IMG/VR virus record: IMGVR_UViG_3300003322_001190
Span: 25,655 to 53,909 of that record
DNA: 28,255 bases
Reading direction: 5' to 3' (one strand)
From: a virus
In this document: in pieces, positions 1 through 8,250 of the stretch
Position numbering within the stretch: position 1 is the stretch's first letter
Layout: every line of letters starts with the position of its first letter
The notes under the pieces: model-generated
The model's database searches: none
Told to the model about the DNA's origin: nothing
What the model saw: only the letters and a program-made list of their open reading frames with translations
Made by a program: the position numbers and the translations under genes

Positions 1-641
1 TTCATGGACTTCACGAGAGCATCAGCTCTCCAGCTCAACGTAGTCTGAAAGATGCCCGCGAAGCGGTCCTCCCGGGCGTGCCTCCGGGCCGCCTGGGTAC
101 GGTCCTCCACCGTGCGCCCTCCCGGCGCCGAGCGGGCGTCCTGGTACCCCTGTGAGAGCGCCTGCTCCCAGATGGCCTTGGCGTACATGGCGTCACCCCT
201 GATGGAGGCAGCCTCCTGCTCCCAGGCGAACAGCCGGACCGTGATGCGGAAGAGGAAGTCCCGCACGTGCGCCGAGGTGAGCCGGGAGTAGTCCTCGATG
301 TACCCGCCAGTGTCGGTGCGGGCCCACATGGTGAAACCGTGCTCGTCCTCCTGGATCTCCTGGGTCACCGGATCCACCAGGGGCTCACGGACGATCTCGT
401 ACAGATCGTTGATGATCACGTACGCATCGCCGAAGCGCTCCAGCATGATCCGGTCGGCGATCCCCCGCAGCCCGTCCACGGCGTCCTGGTCCTCCGGCCG
501 CAGGTCGTGCCGCATGCGGCCCTCCCGGCGCGGGGTGAACTCCTGGGTGCGGTCGTCATGAGGCTCCACGGACATGGGCCGGTCGGCCTCCGCCGACTCG
601 TCGCGGATGATCTGGTCCTCGGTCCGGTCGTCCTCAGACAC
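1..641 (-). CDS. Unknown phage protein, C-terminus beyond the window
   Basis: An open frame runs from a GTG at 641 to the left edge with no stop, giving at least 213 residues. The GTG overlaps the stop of the upstream RuvC-like gene by 8 bases (GTGTCTGA), the kind of tight coupling seen throughout this window. The protein starts MSEDDRTEDQ and has an acidic, Arg-rich, probably disordered first 50 residues. A more regular, helix-rich part follows, containing the stretches VDGLRGIADRIMLERFGDAY and FRITVRLFAWEQEA. I see no catalytic motif, signal peptide or membrane segment and do not recognise a family. Third-position G/C bias agrees with a real gene. Its place at the end of the recombination-nuclease cluster hints at DNA metabolism, but that is only context. 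Confidence 0.8.
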   Translation of the reverse strand, partial: MSEDDRTEDQIIRDESAEADRPMSVEPHDDRTQEFTPRREGRMRHDLRPEDQDAVDGLRGIADRIMLERFGDAYVIINDLYEIVREPLVDPVTQEIQEDEHGFTMWARTDTGGYIEDYSRLTSAHVRDFLFRITVRLFAWEQEAASIRGDAMYAKAIWEQALSQGYQDARSAPGGRTVEDRTQAARRHAREDRFAGIFQTTLSWRADALVKSM

Positions 642-1251
642 GGTGGATCGCCTTCAGGCCGACGAAGACCGCGTCCCGCACGTGCTCCGTCCACGCACCG
701 GTGCCCTTCTCGTGCCAGGTCACCAGGGATTCCACGACGTCGCTGGAGACCTTCTTCGTGGCCCCCTTGTCCCCACAGAGGGCCGCAGCGGCCGAGGTGC
801 GGGAGACGAACGTGGGCCACGGCTTGCCGATCCGGTCCAGTTCGATACAGATCGTCACGGCGGCCACGAGAGAGGACTCCGTGCGGTACCCGGTGACCGA
901 CGGCAGTTCGATGACCACTTCGTCGTACGAGTACAGATGATCTCCGAGCAGCGTCCTGAGCCGCCGGGCCAGAACCACGGCCTTGGTGAAGGTCCCCTCG
1001 AAGCCCTTGGTGTCCACCTGGGGCGGCCGGATCGTGCCGGAGTGGGCCACGTGGATCTGGTTGCGGGTGCCCAGCAGGGCCCAGCCGCAGTTGTTCAGGG
1101 CCTGGTCAAAGCACAGGACCTTGCGGTCCGGCTCGAAGTCGTCCGGCAACGGGGGGCGCCAGTCCTTGGCGGGCTGGACCTTCCGCGCTCTGGCGGCCTC
1201 TTCCTTGATCCGCCGGAGGATCTCCTCCGGCAGCATGCTCGTCACGCTCAT
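634..1251 (-). CDS. RuvC-like Holliday junction resolvase (RNase H fold)
   Basis: This 205-residue protein fits a RuvC-type resolvase, which cuts four-way DNA junctions with two metal ions. The first strand VLCFDQALNNCGWALL places the catalytic Asp at D49. The second acidic residue is E115 in EVVIELPS. The C-terminal helix HVRDAVFVGLKA supplies H190 and D193, matching the HxxDA pattern of the family. About 40 charged, Lys/Arg-rich residues precede the fold. The ATG at 1251 follows AGGAGAGACC, and just upstream lies the start-associated motif described separately. The stop overlaps the next gene. In the phage it would resolve recombination or replication intermediates before packaging. Family membership is inferred from the motif pattern; it could also cut other branched structures. 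Confidence 0.85.
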   Translation of the reverse strand: MSVTSMLPEEILRRIKEEAARARKVQPAKDWRPPLPDDFEPDRKVLCFDQALNNCGWALLGTRNQIHVAHSGTIRPPQVDTKGFEGTFTKAVVLARRLRTLLGDHLYSYDEVVIELPSVTGYRTESSLVAAVTICIELDRIGKPWPTFVSRTSAAAALCGDKGATKKVSSDVVESLVTWHEKGTGAWTEHVRDAVFVGLKAIHRV

Positions 1252-1256
1252 GGTCT

Positions 1257-1270
1257 CTCCTGGCGGGATC
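1257..1270 (-). promoter_or_regulatory. Start-associated motif with RBS, RuvC-like gene
   Basis: The minus strand reads GATCCCGCCAGGAG just before the ATG at 1251. The part GATCCCGCCA recurs exactly at three other gene starts (4438, 8258 and 21127). AGGAG is the ribosome-binding site, so the motif is an extension 5' of the Shine-Dalgarno sequence. Confidence 0.6.
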
Positions 1271-2114
1271 AGATGGTTCGGATGGTGCAGCCCGTGGCGG
1301 CGCAGGAACCGGCCTCAGGGCTCCGTACGGCGCAGCAGGGCTCCGGCATGTAGCCGGTGTCGGCCCAGCTCCTCACGCGGCGGTACTTGGCCTCCAGGGC
1401 CAGCACGTACGCGGCGTCGTACTCGACGTGGATCTCCTTCATGACCCAGGGGAAGCCCATGCCGATGAACAGCATGATCATCATCCGGAGGCCGGAGAGG
1501 GCCATGTACTCCTGCATCTGGCCGTAGTAGTACGGGTGCTTGGTCTTCAGCCACTCCAGCGCCTTCTCGCTGGTCGGCCCGTCCGGGATCTTGGCGGCCG
1601 AGAAGTGGTTGATGGTCTTGATGTCCAGGCCGGTCATGCCGAGGGACGGGGTGAGCACCACGCCGTCCATGTGGCCCCGGCGCTTCAGTTCGTGGTCGAC
1701 GACCCCCGGCTCCCCGCACTGGCCCTCCTTGGGGCCGTACGGGCGCGAACAGGCCGGGCAGGTCCCCTGGGGGATCTGCCAGATCCGGAGGTCCCTGAGG
1801 GCCATCTGGACGATCTCGTGCTCCAGGGTGCCCACGGTGACCGACATGCGGCCCTCGTAGCTCCAGGGCTCCGGCTCCCACCGGTCCGGCTGGGTGAGGT
1901 ACAGGTAGAGCTTGCGCTCCGGCATGGTCGGGTGGGTGGAGGGCCAGAACCAGTCGTTGGGCTCCCGGTCGGGATCCCCGCCCTCCAGCCGGATCATCGT
2001 GTTTCGGGGGAACCGGCCCTCGGCGATGTAGAGACGCACCAGCGGCGCGAGGACGTAGCCGCTTGCGGCGGCAGCCCCCTCGCGCCGCATAGCGGCTTCA
2101 GGATCGAAGCTCAT
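1269..2114 (-). CDS. Cas4/RecB-family PD-(D/E)XK exonuclease
   Basis: This 281-residue protein carries the RecB/Cas4 nuclease motifs in order: GTLEHE (H99), GHMDG (D150), LDIKT (D164, K166) and QMQEY (Q199, Y203). Proteins of this family resect DNA ends and often hold an Fe-S cluster. Here C119, C122 and C133 form one Cys group inside the fold, and C260, C261, C271 and C276 lie in the C-terminal tail. Whether they bind Fe-S or zinc cannot be told from sequence. The start ATG at 2114 overlaps the previous stop (ATGA), so translation is probably coupled. The N-terminus FDPEAAMRR is almost the same as that of the ssDNA-binding protein at 9302. Likely role: end processing for RecA-type recombination. 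Confidence 0.85.
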   Translation of the reverse strand: MSFDPEAAMRREGAAAASGYVLAPLVRLYIAEGRFPRNTMIRLEGGDPDREPNDWFWPSTHPTMPERKLYLYLTQPDRWEPEPWSYEGRMSVTVGTLEHEIVQMALRDLRIWQIPQGTCPACSRPYGPKEGQCGEPGVVDHELKRRGHMDGVVLTPSLGMTGLDIKTINHFSAAKIPDGPTSEKALEWLKTKHPYYYGQMQEYMALSGLRMMIMLFIGMGFPWVMKEIHVEYDAAYVLALEAKYRRVRSWADTGYMPEPCCAVRSPEAGSCAATGCTIRTI

Positions 2115-2548
2115 CGGCAGCAGTCACAGCCCTGGGTCATCGTCAGCTCGATCTTCTTGCTGGCGATCCTCTCGCTCAACTCCTGCTGGGCCTGCCACTT
2201 CCGGGCGTCCGCGAGGACCTCGGCAAAGAACCGGGAGTCCACCACGGTCAGGTCGGTGTCGACCTTGCGGAGCGTCTCGTCCGCGTAGAAGCGCAGGTGC
2301 AGCGAGGGCTCCATGCCCTGGAAGGTCTGCTCCCTGGCCTTGGCCCACATGTCCCGGGTGATGCCGATGGACTTGCCCAGGGTGGACTTGCCGTCCCCGG
2401 CCATGGCGTACGGGACGGCCGGGTCGTTCACCACGTCCATCTGGTTGTGCCACTGGTTGCCGGAACCCTTCTGGACGCGGCCCTTCAGCCACTCGGCGAT
2501 GTCCGCCTCATGCGCGTCGCCCATCTGCTGGTTCAACGTCCTCGGCAT
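2111..2548 (-). CDS. Small nuclease-like protein, possible Hjc-type resolvase
   Basis: This 145-residue protein begins with a helix that has the spacing of archaeal-type Holliday junction resolvases (GDAHEADIAEWLKGR). It continues with KGSGNQWHNQMDV and then AGDGKSTLGKSIGITRDMW, where D and K could form the (D/E)xK part of a PD-(D/E)XK site. It ends in a Cys-rich tail (CDCCR). The start at 2548 has a good ribosome-binding site (GGGAGGATCAGG) lying inside the upstream gene, so the 41-bp overlap looks real. It sits between a Cas4-like nuclease and a RecA-like recombinase, which fits recombination. The nuclease assignment is tentative because the acidic residues are not all placed. It could instead be a non-catalytic DNA-binding partner. 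Confidence 0.7.
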   Translation of the reverse strand: MPRTLNQQMGDAHEADIAEWLKGRVQKGSGNQWHNQMDVVNDPAVPYAMAGDGKSTLGKSIGITRDMWAKAREQTFQGMEPSLHLRFYADETLRKVDTDLTVVDSRFFAEVLADARKWQAQQELSERIASKKIELTMTQGCDCCR

Positions 2549-2915
2549 CCTGATCCTCCCACAGCTTGTTCTTGACGGTCTCGCAGTAGACCGCGATGTG
2601 CAGCAGCCCGGCCGGACCTGCCTCGGGCCAGATCAGTACGCGCTCGCCGGGGTGGATGACCCGGCCGTGGCAGATGCAGCGCTTGGAGATCTCGGGGATC
2701 TCCGGGTCGTAGTCCCGCCACTCCGGCACGAGGCCCTCCCAGGCCCGCCGGGGGCGGTCCTTGCGCCAGTTATGACGCAGGACCTGTCGCCGGTAGAGCC
2801 TCCAGCCCCCGGCGACCACCAGCGCGGCCATCAGGCCGGTGAGGACGCCGAAGAGGAAGGAGGTGACCTGGAAGAACCAGGTCAGGAAGTCGAGGAACGC
2901 GAAGAAGTCATCCAT
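2508..2915 (-). CDS. Membrane-anchored protein with a Cys/His cytoplasmic domain
   Basis: This 135-residue protein has one or two N-terminal membrane segments (roughly residues 3-40, ending FGVLTGLMAALVVAGGW). A very basic stretch (RLYRRQVLRHNWRKDRPRR) follows, predicting a cytoplasmic C-terminal part by the positive-inside rule. That part contains a CxCH group (KRCICHGRV), a His in GLLHIAVYC and another Cys, a possible metal site. The ribosome-binding site is poor (a G-run 5' of ATG 2915). It lies between the recombinase and nuclease genes, which is odd for a membrane protein. It could tether replication or recombination factors to the membrane, but this is speculation and no family was recognised. 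Confidence 0.75.
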   Translation of the reverse strand: MDDFFAFLDFLTWFFQVTSFLFGVLTGLMAALVVAGGWRLYRRQVLRHNWRKDRPRRAWEGLVPEWRDYDPEIPEISKRCICHGRVIHPGERVLIWPEAGPAGLLHIAVYCETVKNKLWEDQDAEDVEPADGRRA

Positions 2916-2954
2916 GGGGACCCCCGGGATTTGCTGTGGTGTGCATCACTCCTA

Positions 2955-4040
2955 TCACCCCCGCCGGAACTCGATGGAGGCCTCGGGGGTCAGCTCACCG
3001 GCGATCGACTCCAGGGACTTGGCCCGGACGGCCTCCAGGGCCTTGGGGTCGTCCCGCAGGCGCCTGATGGCTGCGGCCTTGCCGTTCTCCTTGGTGCCGT
3101 CGGGGAAGACCCAGTAGTGGCCGTTGCCCTTCACCAGAGCCTCGGTCTTCACGCCGACGTCGAAGGCCTCGGCGGCCACGTCGATGCCCGCCGGGTTGCC
3201 GTCGAACTCGACCTTGTTGAACCAGAACTTCGCGATCCCTCCGGCCGTACGGAGCTTGCTGCGCTCCACGCGGGCGGTGACCGTGTGGGCGACCTCGATC
3301 TCCTGGCCGTCGCTGTCCTTGATCTTGGTCGTGTCCTCGGCGCCGAAGCCTCGGCGCATGACCACGGAGTCCGTGGTGGTGTAGCCCATGATCATGGGAC
3401 CGGCCGCCTTGTCCCCGCCCATGGCGAAGTCCGTGCGGTACTGGTTCACCAGGATCGTGCCGGTGTTGGAGTCGTTGCCGATCACCGCAACCTGCTTGCA
3501 CAGGCGGGAGATGACCTGGGCGTTCTTGCCCATGTCGCTCTCCTCGGCGCCCTTCTCGTACATGGCCTCCGCGCGCTCCATGGAGCCGATGGAGTCCACG
3601 CCGACGAGGGAGAACAGCTCCGAGCGGAGCATGTCCCGCAGGATGTCCGAGACCTCCTCGGAGGACTGCGGCTTGACGTACAGCAGGCGCTTCTTGCTGA
3701 CATCGATCCCCATGGCCTGCGCCCGCTCCCAGGTCCAGGTGCGCTCCATGTCGATGTAGCCGACCTGGAGGTCCGGGTACTCCTTCTGGGCGTTGGCGAG
3801 GCCGATCATCACCATGGCCGTCTTGCAGCAGCCCGGCTTGCCGATGACCTGGTGCATGCGTCCACGGGCCCAGCCACCTCCCAGAGCGACGTCCAGCCCC
3901 GCGACGCCCGTCGGGACGTACAGGATCTCCTCGGCCGTCTCGTGGCGCTCCACGCGGTCTCCGTAGCGCTTCTCCATCTGGGCCCGGAAGGCATCCAGGG
4001 AGGACGGCGGAGAGTAGGCCTTCTTGGTCTTCGGGGGCAT
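2955..4040 (-). CDS. RecA/UvsX-like strand-exchange recombinase
   Basis: This 361-residue protein has the RecA core. It shows a P-loop region at 67-74 (GKPGCCKT), a YIDMER strand with E99 at the place of RecA's catalytic Glu, a Walker B strand LVGVDS (D149), and ILVNQYR (N199, Q200) followed by the Gly-rich loop region. It should coat ssDNA and drive homologous pairing for repair and recombination-dependent replication. The invariant Gly of the P-loop is replaced by C72. As I recall, T4 UvsX also departs from the consensus there (GPSKSFKS). The open frame extends to 4559, but ATG 4040 has AGGAG at proper spacing, the conserved fold starts after it, and the extension overlaps the next gene in another frame. 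It lies 8 bases after the stop of the gene at 4049. Confidence 0.9.
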   Translation of the reverse strand: MPPKTKKAYSPPSSLDAFRAQMEKRYGDRVERHETAEEILYVPTGVAGLDVALGGGWARGRMHQVIGKPGCCKTAMVMIGLANAQKEYPDLQVGYIDMERTWTWERAQAMGIDVSKKRLLYVKPQSSEEVSDILRDMLRSELFSLVGVDSIGSMERAEAMYEKGAEESDMGKNAQVISRLCKQVAVIGNDSNTGTILVNQYRTDFAMGGDKAAGPMIMGYTTTDSVVMRRGFGAEDTTKIKDSDGQEIEVAHTVTARVERSKLRTAGGIAKFWFNKVEFDGNPAGIDVAAEAFDVGVKTEALVKGNGHYWVFPDGTKENGKAAAIRRLRDDPKALEAVRAKSLESIAGELTPEASIEFRRG

Positions 4041-4048
4041 CGGATCTC

Positions 4049-4438
4049 CTACTGGTTCCGGGCGTTGCCGAGGGTCTGGCTGTTGCCGAACCTGGTGTCG
4101 TGACTGACCTGGGCCGGACCCCGGTACTCCAGGGCGCTGGCCGTCTGCGTGGTCCCGGTGGGCTCGGCGTCGCCCAGGAACACCTGGACGTACTCCTCCG
4201 GGCTGCTCGCGATGTTCCTGCGCTGGCCGTCGATCTCCAGCGAGGTGGCGGACTGGACCCACTGCCCCCGGAAGAGCCGGTAGGTGCAGGTCATGCGGAC
4301 ACGGTCGTTCTCGTGCTCCAGCACGAGGTGGATCCCCCGGCGGACCACCGTGGGCTCCACCGAGGTGTGCTCGGTCAGGAAGTCCCGGAGGATCCGGATG
4401 AAGGGCGGGACGTGCTCTGGTCGCACGGGTGAGGACAT
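4049..4438 (-). CDS. Unknown 129-residue protein between polymerase and recombinase
   Basis: The protein has an alpha/beta look: an N-terminal helix (PPFIRILRDFLTEH), then alternating strands (GIHLVLEHENDRVRMTCTYR, QWVQSATSLEID) and a polar tail rich in Thr, Ser and Asn. There are no Cys clusters, membrane segments or catalytic motifs that I recognise. The ATG at 4438 is preceded by AAGGAGATCCCGCC, which combines a ribosome-binding site with the start-associated motif. It is separated by 12 bases from the polymerase gene and by 8 from the recombinase gene, so it is in the same transcription unit. A role as an accessory factor for either neighbour is possible but unsupported. Confidence 0.8.
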   Translation of the reverse strand: MSSPVRPEHVPPFIRILRDFLTEHTSVEPTVVRRGIHLVLEHENDRVRMTCTYRLFRGQWVQSATSLEIDGQRRNIASSPEEYVQVFLGDAEPTGTTQTASALEYRGPAQVSHDTRFGNSQTLGNARNQ

Positions 4439-4447
4439 GGCGGGATC
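4438..4447 (-). promoter_or_regulatory. Start-associated motif directly before ATG 4438
   Basis: The minus strand reads GATCCCGCCA, ending on the A of the start codon. Unlike the other copies, the Shine-Dalgarno sequence (AAGGAG) lies 5' of the motif rather than 3', so the 10-mer is conserved while its order relative to the RBS is not. Confidence 0.5.
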
Positions 4448-4450
4448 TCC

Positions 4451-7400
4451 TTACACAGGGAGGTATTCCTGCACGATGTAGCCCTTGTCGTCGGCCTGCT
4501 TCTCCAGGACGACCAGACAGAGCTGACCCTCGTGCATACCGGTCTTGATCTCGGCCCACTTCCGGGGGAAGCAGACGGCCTCCACGGTGGACAGCTCGGT
4601 GTCCAGGTTCAGGAAGGCCATCTCGTCCCCGCTGGCGCGGGTCTTGGTCTTGCGGATGCCCATCAGGATCGCGGCGACCGTGTACATCCGACCCGCGTCC
4701 CCCTCAGGCATCTCCTCAGCGTCTCCCAGCAGGCGCTGCCGGTCGACCGGGTCGAGCCGGTCGAACGGGGTCGACGAGAGGAACACCCCGAGCAACTCGT
4801 GCTCGATCGCCCGGATCGTCTCGTCGTCGTACGGCTCCACGGAGCCCAGGTCCAGCGGGGGCCGGGGCGTGTACTGGCGGCAGGCCTTGGTGCAGCGCTT
4901 CGGCGGGGGCTTCCTGGGGAGGACCTTGAGGGTCCTCGGGTTGACCGGCGGCTCCTCGGTGCTCCAGTCGAACCCGCAGCCCGCCGGTGCGCCCTCGTGG
5001 CAGGTGCCGGAGCCGAGGTGGACGCACTTCGCGTCCTCCTTGCTCTTGCGCATCTCCAGCAGGCGCACCAAGCCCGCGCGATGGGGCTCCAGCGAGTCCA
5101 TGGCGCCGACCTTGGCCAGCAGCATCTGGATGCCCGCGTTGGCACCGGAGCCCTTCTGGGTCACGTACTCGTCGAAGGCCTCCCAGGAGGTGTACGGCTG
5201 CCCGGCGATCAGGTAGTCGACGGCGGCCTCGCCGATGCCGTTGATCGCGTCCAGCCCGTAGCGGACGGCCAGCGGCTCGGCCTGGAAGCCCTTGCGGGAG
5301 GCGTTGATGTCCGGCGGGAGCACGGTGTACCCGTTGCGGCGCACCTCCTTGATGAACTCCGGGATCCGCTTCTGGTCGATCGTGCTCAGGGCGGCCGTGA
5401 AGAACTCCACCGGGTAGTGGAACTTCAGCCAGGCCGTCCAGTACGCGAGGACTGCGTAGGCGTACGCGTGGGCCTTGCCGAACGAGTACTTGGCGAACTC
5501 GGCCATCTGGTCCCACAGGTGCTGGGCGGCCTCGCGCTCCATGCCGTTGGCCACGGCCCGGGTGACGAACTCCTGGCCTGCCGGACCGATCTTCTCGATC
5601 TTCTTCTTGCCGAGGATCTTGCGGACCTCGTCGGCCTCGTCGGAGGTGTAGCCGCCCAGGACGATGCAGGCGGACATGATCTGCTCCTGGTAGATCATGC
5701 AGCCCCAGGTGGGACCGAGGATCTCCTCCATGCGGGGGTCGGGGTAGCTCACCGGCTCCAGCCCGGCCCGCCGCTTCAGGTACAGCTCGGTCAGGCCGGA
5801 GCGCATGGGGCCCGGCCGCACCAGGGTGATCATGTCGCACAGCTCGGCCAGCGTGAGCGGGCCCATGCGCTGGCACAGCCGGGTACCGGCGTGCGTCTCG
5901 ATCTGGAAGATCCCGAGGGTCTTGGCCGCCGCGACCTCTTCCCAGACCTGCGGGTCCTGGTACTCCTCCTGCCAGTCGTAGACGTCCACCGAGACGTCCC
6001 GGATCTCCTTGACCAGGTCCACCGTCCATTGGACTGTGTCCAAAGTTCGAATGGTGAGGATGTCGAACTTCACCAGGCCCATGGACTCCAGCGCGTTCAT
6101 GTCGAACTGGGTGACCATCCGGCCGTCCTCGCCGCCCATGAGCGGGAGCCAGCCGGTCAGGGCCCGGTCCGTGGAGATCACGACACCGGCCGCGTGCTTG
6201 CCGTAGCTCTTCAGGCGTCCCTGGAGCCGGTCCGCCATGGAGAACAGTTCGGGGTACTTCTCCCGGTAGGGCTGGAGGTCGTCACCGAACTGGGCCCACA
6301 GGTCCTCCCAGGCCATGCCGAGACCGGCCTTGTCCGACTCCGCCAGCTTCACAATGTCGGCGACCTTCGCCATGTCCTTGTGGACCTCTGCACGGCGCTC
6401 TGCGAGCCTCTCCCGGGCCCGGCCGATGGCGGAGTCCACCCCGGACTCCAGAGCCTCGTCCAGGGCCGCCTGCTCCTTGGCGACCATCACAGACATCATC
6501 GAGCGCGTGAGGTCCTTGACGATGCCCTTGGACTTCAGGCGCAGGTGCGTGCCGATCTGGACCACGAAGTCGGCCCCGTAGGTGTCGGCCAGGTACCCGA
6601 GGATCTTCTCCTTCATGGACGCCGGGAAGTCGACGTCGAAGTCCGGCAGGGAGGTCCGGCCCTCGGTCATGAAACGCTCGAAGGGAAGGTCTCCCTCCAC
6701 CGGGTCGATCTCGGTGATCCCGCACAGGTACGCGACCAGGGAGCCGCCGCCGGAGCCGCGTCCCGGACCCACGAGGATGCCCTCCTCCTTGGCCCACCGG
6801 CAGTAGTCGGCGACCATCAGGAAGTACCCGCAGAAGTCCTTCTGCTTGAGCAGGGCGAACTCCCGCTCGAAGCGGGCCATGTAGTCCTCGGACCGGCCTT
6901 TGGTCTCTACCTTGGACCAGCTCGCCAGACAGACGTCCAGGAGACGTTCCGTGTCCCTCTTGTGGCCGCCCTTCTTAGAGAAGACCGGAGGTTCGGGTTT
7001 GCCCCCGATCCGCGCGTCCGTACGGGTGACAAGGTCGAGCGTGTTGCCGACCGCCTCTTCGACCGCTTCAGGACCGAGGTAGGCCAGCCCGCGCCGGACG
7101 TCCTCCTCTGTCTGCATGTAGAGATCAAGGTTGACTGCGAAGAGGTCTCCCTCGTCGGCGACGTCCTTGTCCGTCTGGACGGCGATCCAAGCCTGATGAG
7201 CATCATGGTCAGTCTGCTGGGGGTAGTGGGAGTCGACCGTGGCCATGAGGGGGACCCCGAACTCCTTCCCCAGACGGACCATCGCCTCATTGACCTTGCG
7301 CTGCTCTGCGAGCGCATTGGGCTGCACCTCCAGGTAGAAACGGTCCCCGAAGATGTCCAGGAGCTTGGCCAGGTTCGTCCGGGCCAGCCCCTCGTCGTCG

Positions 7401-8245
7401 TTGAGGACCGGGACGGCCAGGGGGCCACGGAGGCAGCCGGAGGCCGCCATGATGCCCGTGGAGTGCCTCCGGAGGGTGTCCCAGTCCATCCGGGGCTTCT
7501 TGTCGTACATGCCGTCGCGGAAGGACTCCGTGGACATGGCCCAGAGGTTGTGGAGCCCCTCGTCGTCCATGGCCCACAGAATCAGGTGGTGGTACCCGTA
7601 CCGGATCTCCCTGTTCTGCTCGGGGGTGTTGTCCGGCGAAGAGCGGGCGAAGCGGTCGTCCTGGAAGTACGCCTCGATGCCGAAGACCGGCTTGATCCCG
7701 GCCTTGTCGCACTCGGCCTGAAGCTCGGGGTGGCCGGAGACTCGTCCGTGGTCGGTCAGGGCCAGGCCGGGCTGGCCGTCGGCCACCGCCTGGGCCACCA
7801 GTTCGGAGACGGTGCTCAGGCCGTCCAGGGAGGAGTACTCCGCGTGGGTGTGGCCGTGCACGAAGCCGGTACGGGCCAGGGTCTGCCGGGGGATCACCAG
7901 TCCCCCGCGCGGGGCCGCGTAGACCTCGGAGTAGTCGGGTACGTGGTCGAACAGGGACCACGAGGACCGGGGGATGACGTAGTTGGGCCGACGCTCCTCG
8001 CGGTCCTCCGCGAAGCGCTCGGCCGTCATCGCACGGATTTTAAAATCGGAAGGGGAGATGATCCCCACGGCACCGGCGGCACTCGCGCGGGCCCACAGGG
8101 GTCCGTAGACCTCGTCGGCCGAGTGGTGCAGCAGCCAGCGCATGCCGTCCTCGGTGCTCTCCACGAGGCAGACGGCAGGGTACGTACGGCCCTCCAGGAC
8201 GATCGTGTCCTGGCGATCGGCCATGTACGACTCGATCAGTTGCAC
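4451..8245 (-). CDS. dnaE: DNA polymerase III alpha subunit (DnaE-type) with PHP domain
   Basis: This 1264-residue C-family replicative polymerase starts with about 128 residues not typical of DnaE. A PHP domain follows: HGHTH at 130-134, LALTDHG at 161-167, GIEAYF near 190, and MATVDSHYP with a later DHDAH. Its metal ligands look intact. The palm has GPGRGSGGGS, the catalytic pair PDFDVDF near residues 534-540, and the third Asp in VKFDIL near 728, plus HAAGVV and FGKAHAYAYA. Near 1071-1122 lies a Cys-rich insert (CVHLGSGTCHEG to KRCTKAC), a possible zinc site, followed by an OB-like C-terminus. GTG 8245 was chosen because CAGGAGGACCT precedes it; ATG 8224 has no good RBS. With no DnaQ homologue seen, the PHP site may proofread. 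Confidence 0.95.
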   Translation of the reverse strand: MQLIESYMADRQDTIVLEGRTYPAVCLVESTEDGMRWLLHHSADEVYGPLWARASAAGAVGIISPSDFKIRAMTAERFAEDREERRPNYVIPRSSWSLFDHVPDYSEVYAAPRGGLVIPRQTLARTGFVHGHTHAEYSSLDGLSTVSELVAQAVADGQPGLALTDHGRVSGHPELQAECDKAGIKPVFGIEAYFQDDRFARSSPDNTPEQNREIRYGYHHLILWAMDDEGLHNLWAMSTESFRDGMYDKKPRMDWDTLRRHSTGIMAASGCLRGPLAVPVLNDDEGLARTNLAKLLDIFGDRFYLEVQPNALAEQRKVNEAMVRLGKEFGVPLMATVDSHYPQQTDHDAHQAWIAVQTDKDVADEGDLFAVNLDLYMQTEEDVRRGLAYLGPEAVEEAVGNTLDLVTRTDARIGGKPEPPVFSKKGGHKRDTERLLDVCLASWSKVETKGRSEDYMARFEREFALLKQKDFCGYFLMVADYCRWAKEEGILVGPGRGSGGGSLVAYLCGITEIDPVEGDLPFERFMTEGRTSLPDFDVDFPASMKEKILGYLADTYGADFVVQIGTHLRLKSKGIVKDLTRSMMSVMVAKEQAALDEALESGVDSAIGRARERLAERRAEVHKDMAKVADIVKLAESDKAGLGMAWEDLWAQFGDDLQPYREKYPELFSMADRLQGRLKSYGKHAAGVVISTDRALTGWLPLMGGEDGRMVTQFDMNALESMGLVKFDILTIRTLDTVQWTVDLVKEIRDVSVDVYDWQEEYQDPQVWEEVAAAKTLGIFQIETHAGTRLCQRMGPLTLAELCDMITLVRPGPMRSGLTELYLKRRAGLEPVSYPDPRMEEILGPTWGCMIYQEQIMSACIVLGGYTSDEADEVRKILGKKKIEKIGPAGQEFVTRAVANGMEREAAQHLWDQMAEFAKYSFGKAHAYAYAVLAYWTAWLKFHYPVEFFTAALSTIDQKRIPEFIKEVRRNGYTVLPPDINASRKGFQAEPLAVRYGLDAINGIGEAAVDYLIAGQPYTSWEAFDEYVTQKGSGANAGIQMLLAKVGAMDSLEPHRAGLVRLLEMRKSKEDAKCVHLGSGTCHEGAPAGCGFDWSTEEPPVNPRTLKVLPRKPPPKRCTKACRQYTPRPPLDLGSVEPYDDETIRAIEHELLGVFLSSTPFDRLDPVDRQRLLGDAEEMPEGDAGRMYTVAAILMGIRKTKTRASGDEMAFLNLDTELSTVEAVCFPRKWAEIKTGMHEGQLCLVVLEKQADDKGYIVQEYLPV
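8036..8047. repeat. AT palindrome GATTTTAAAATC, inside the polymerase gene
   Basis: This perfect 12-bp palindrome lies within the coding sequence for the polymerase's N-terminal extension (residues DFKI). TTTTAAAA is very rare in this G+C-rich sequence. It is one of four related sites, the others being at 15349, 21193 and 25375. Confidence 0.6.
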
Positions 8246-8250
8246 AGGTC

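Noticed and set aside
2313-4103. Plus-strand open frame of 596 codons opposite the recombinase and neighbouring genes
   Set aside because: It crosses several well-supported minus-strand genes and their boundaries and has no recognisable domain.
4041-4559. Upstream extension of the recombinase frame
   Set aside because: It overlaps the 4049-4438 gene in another frame, and the ATG at 4040 has its own RBS.
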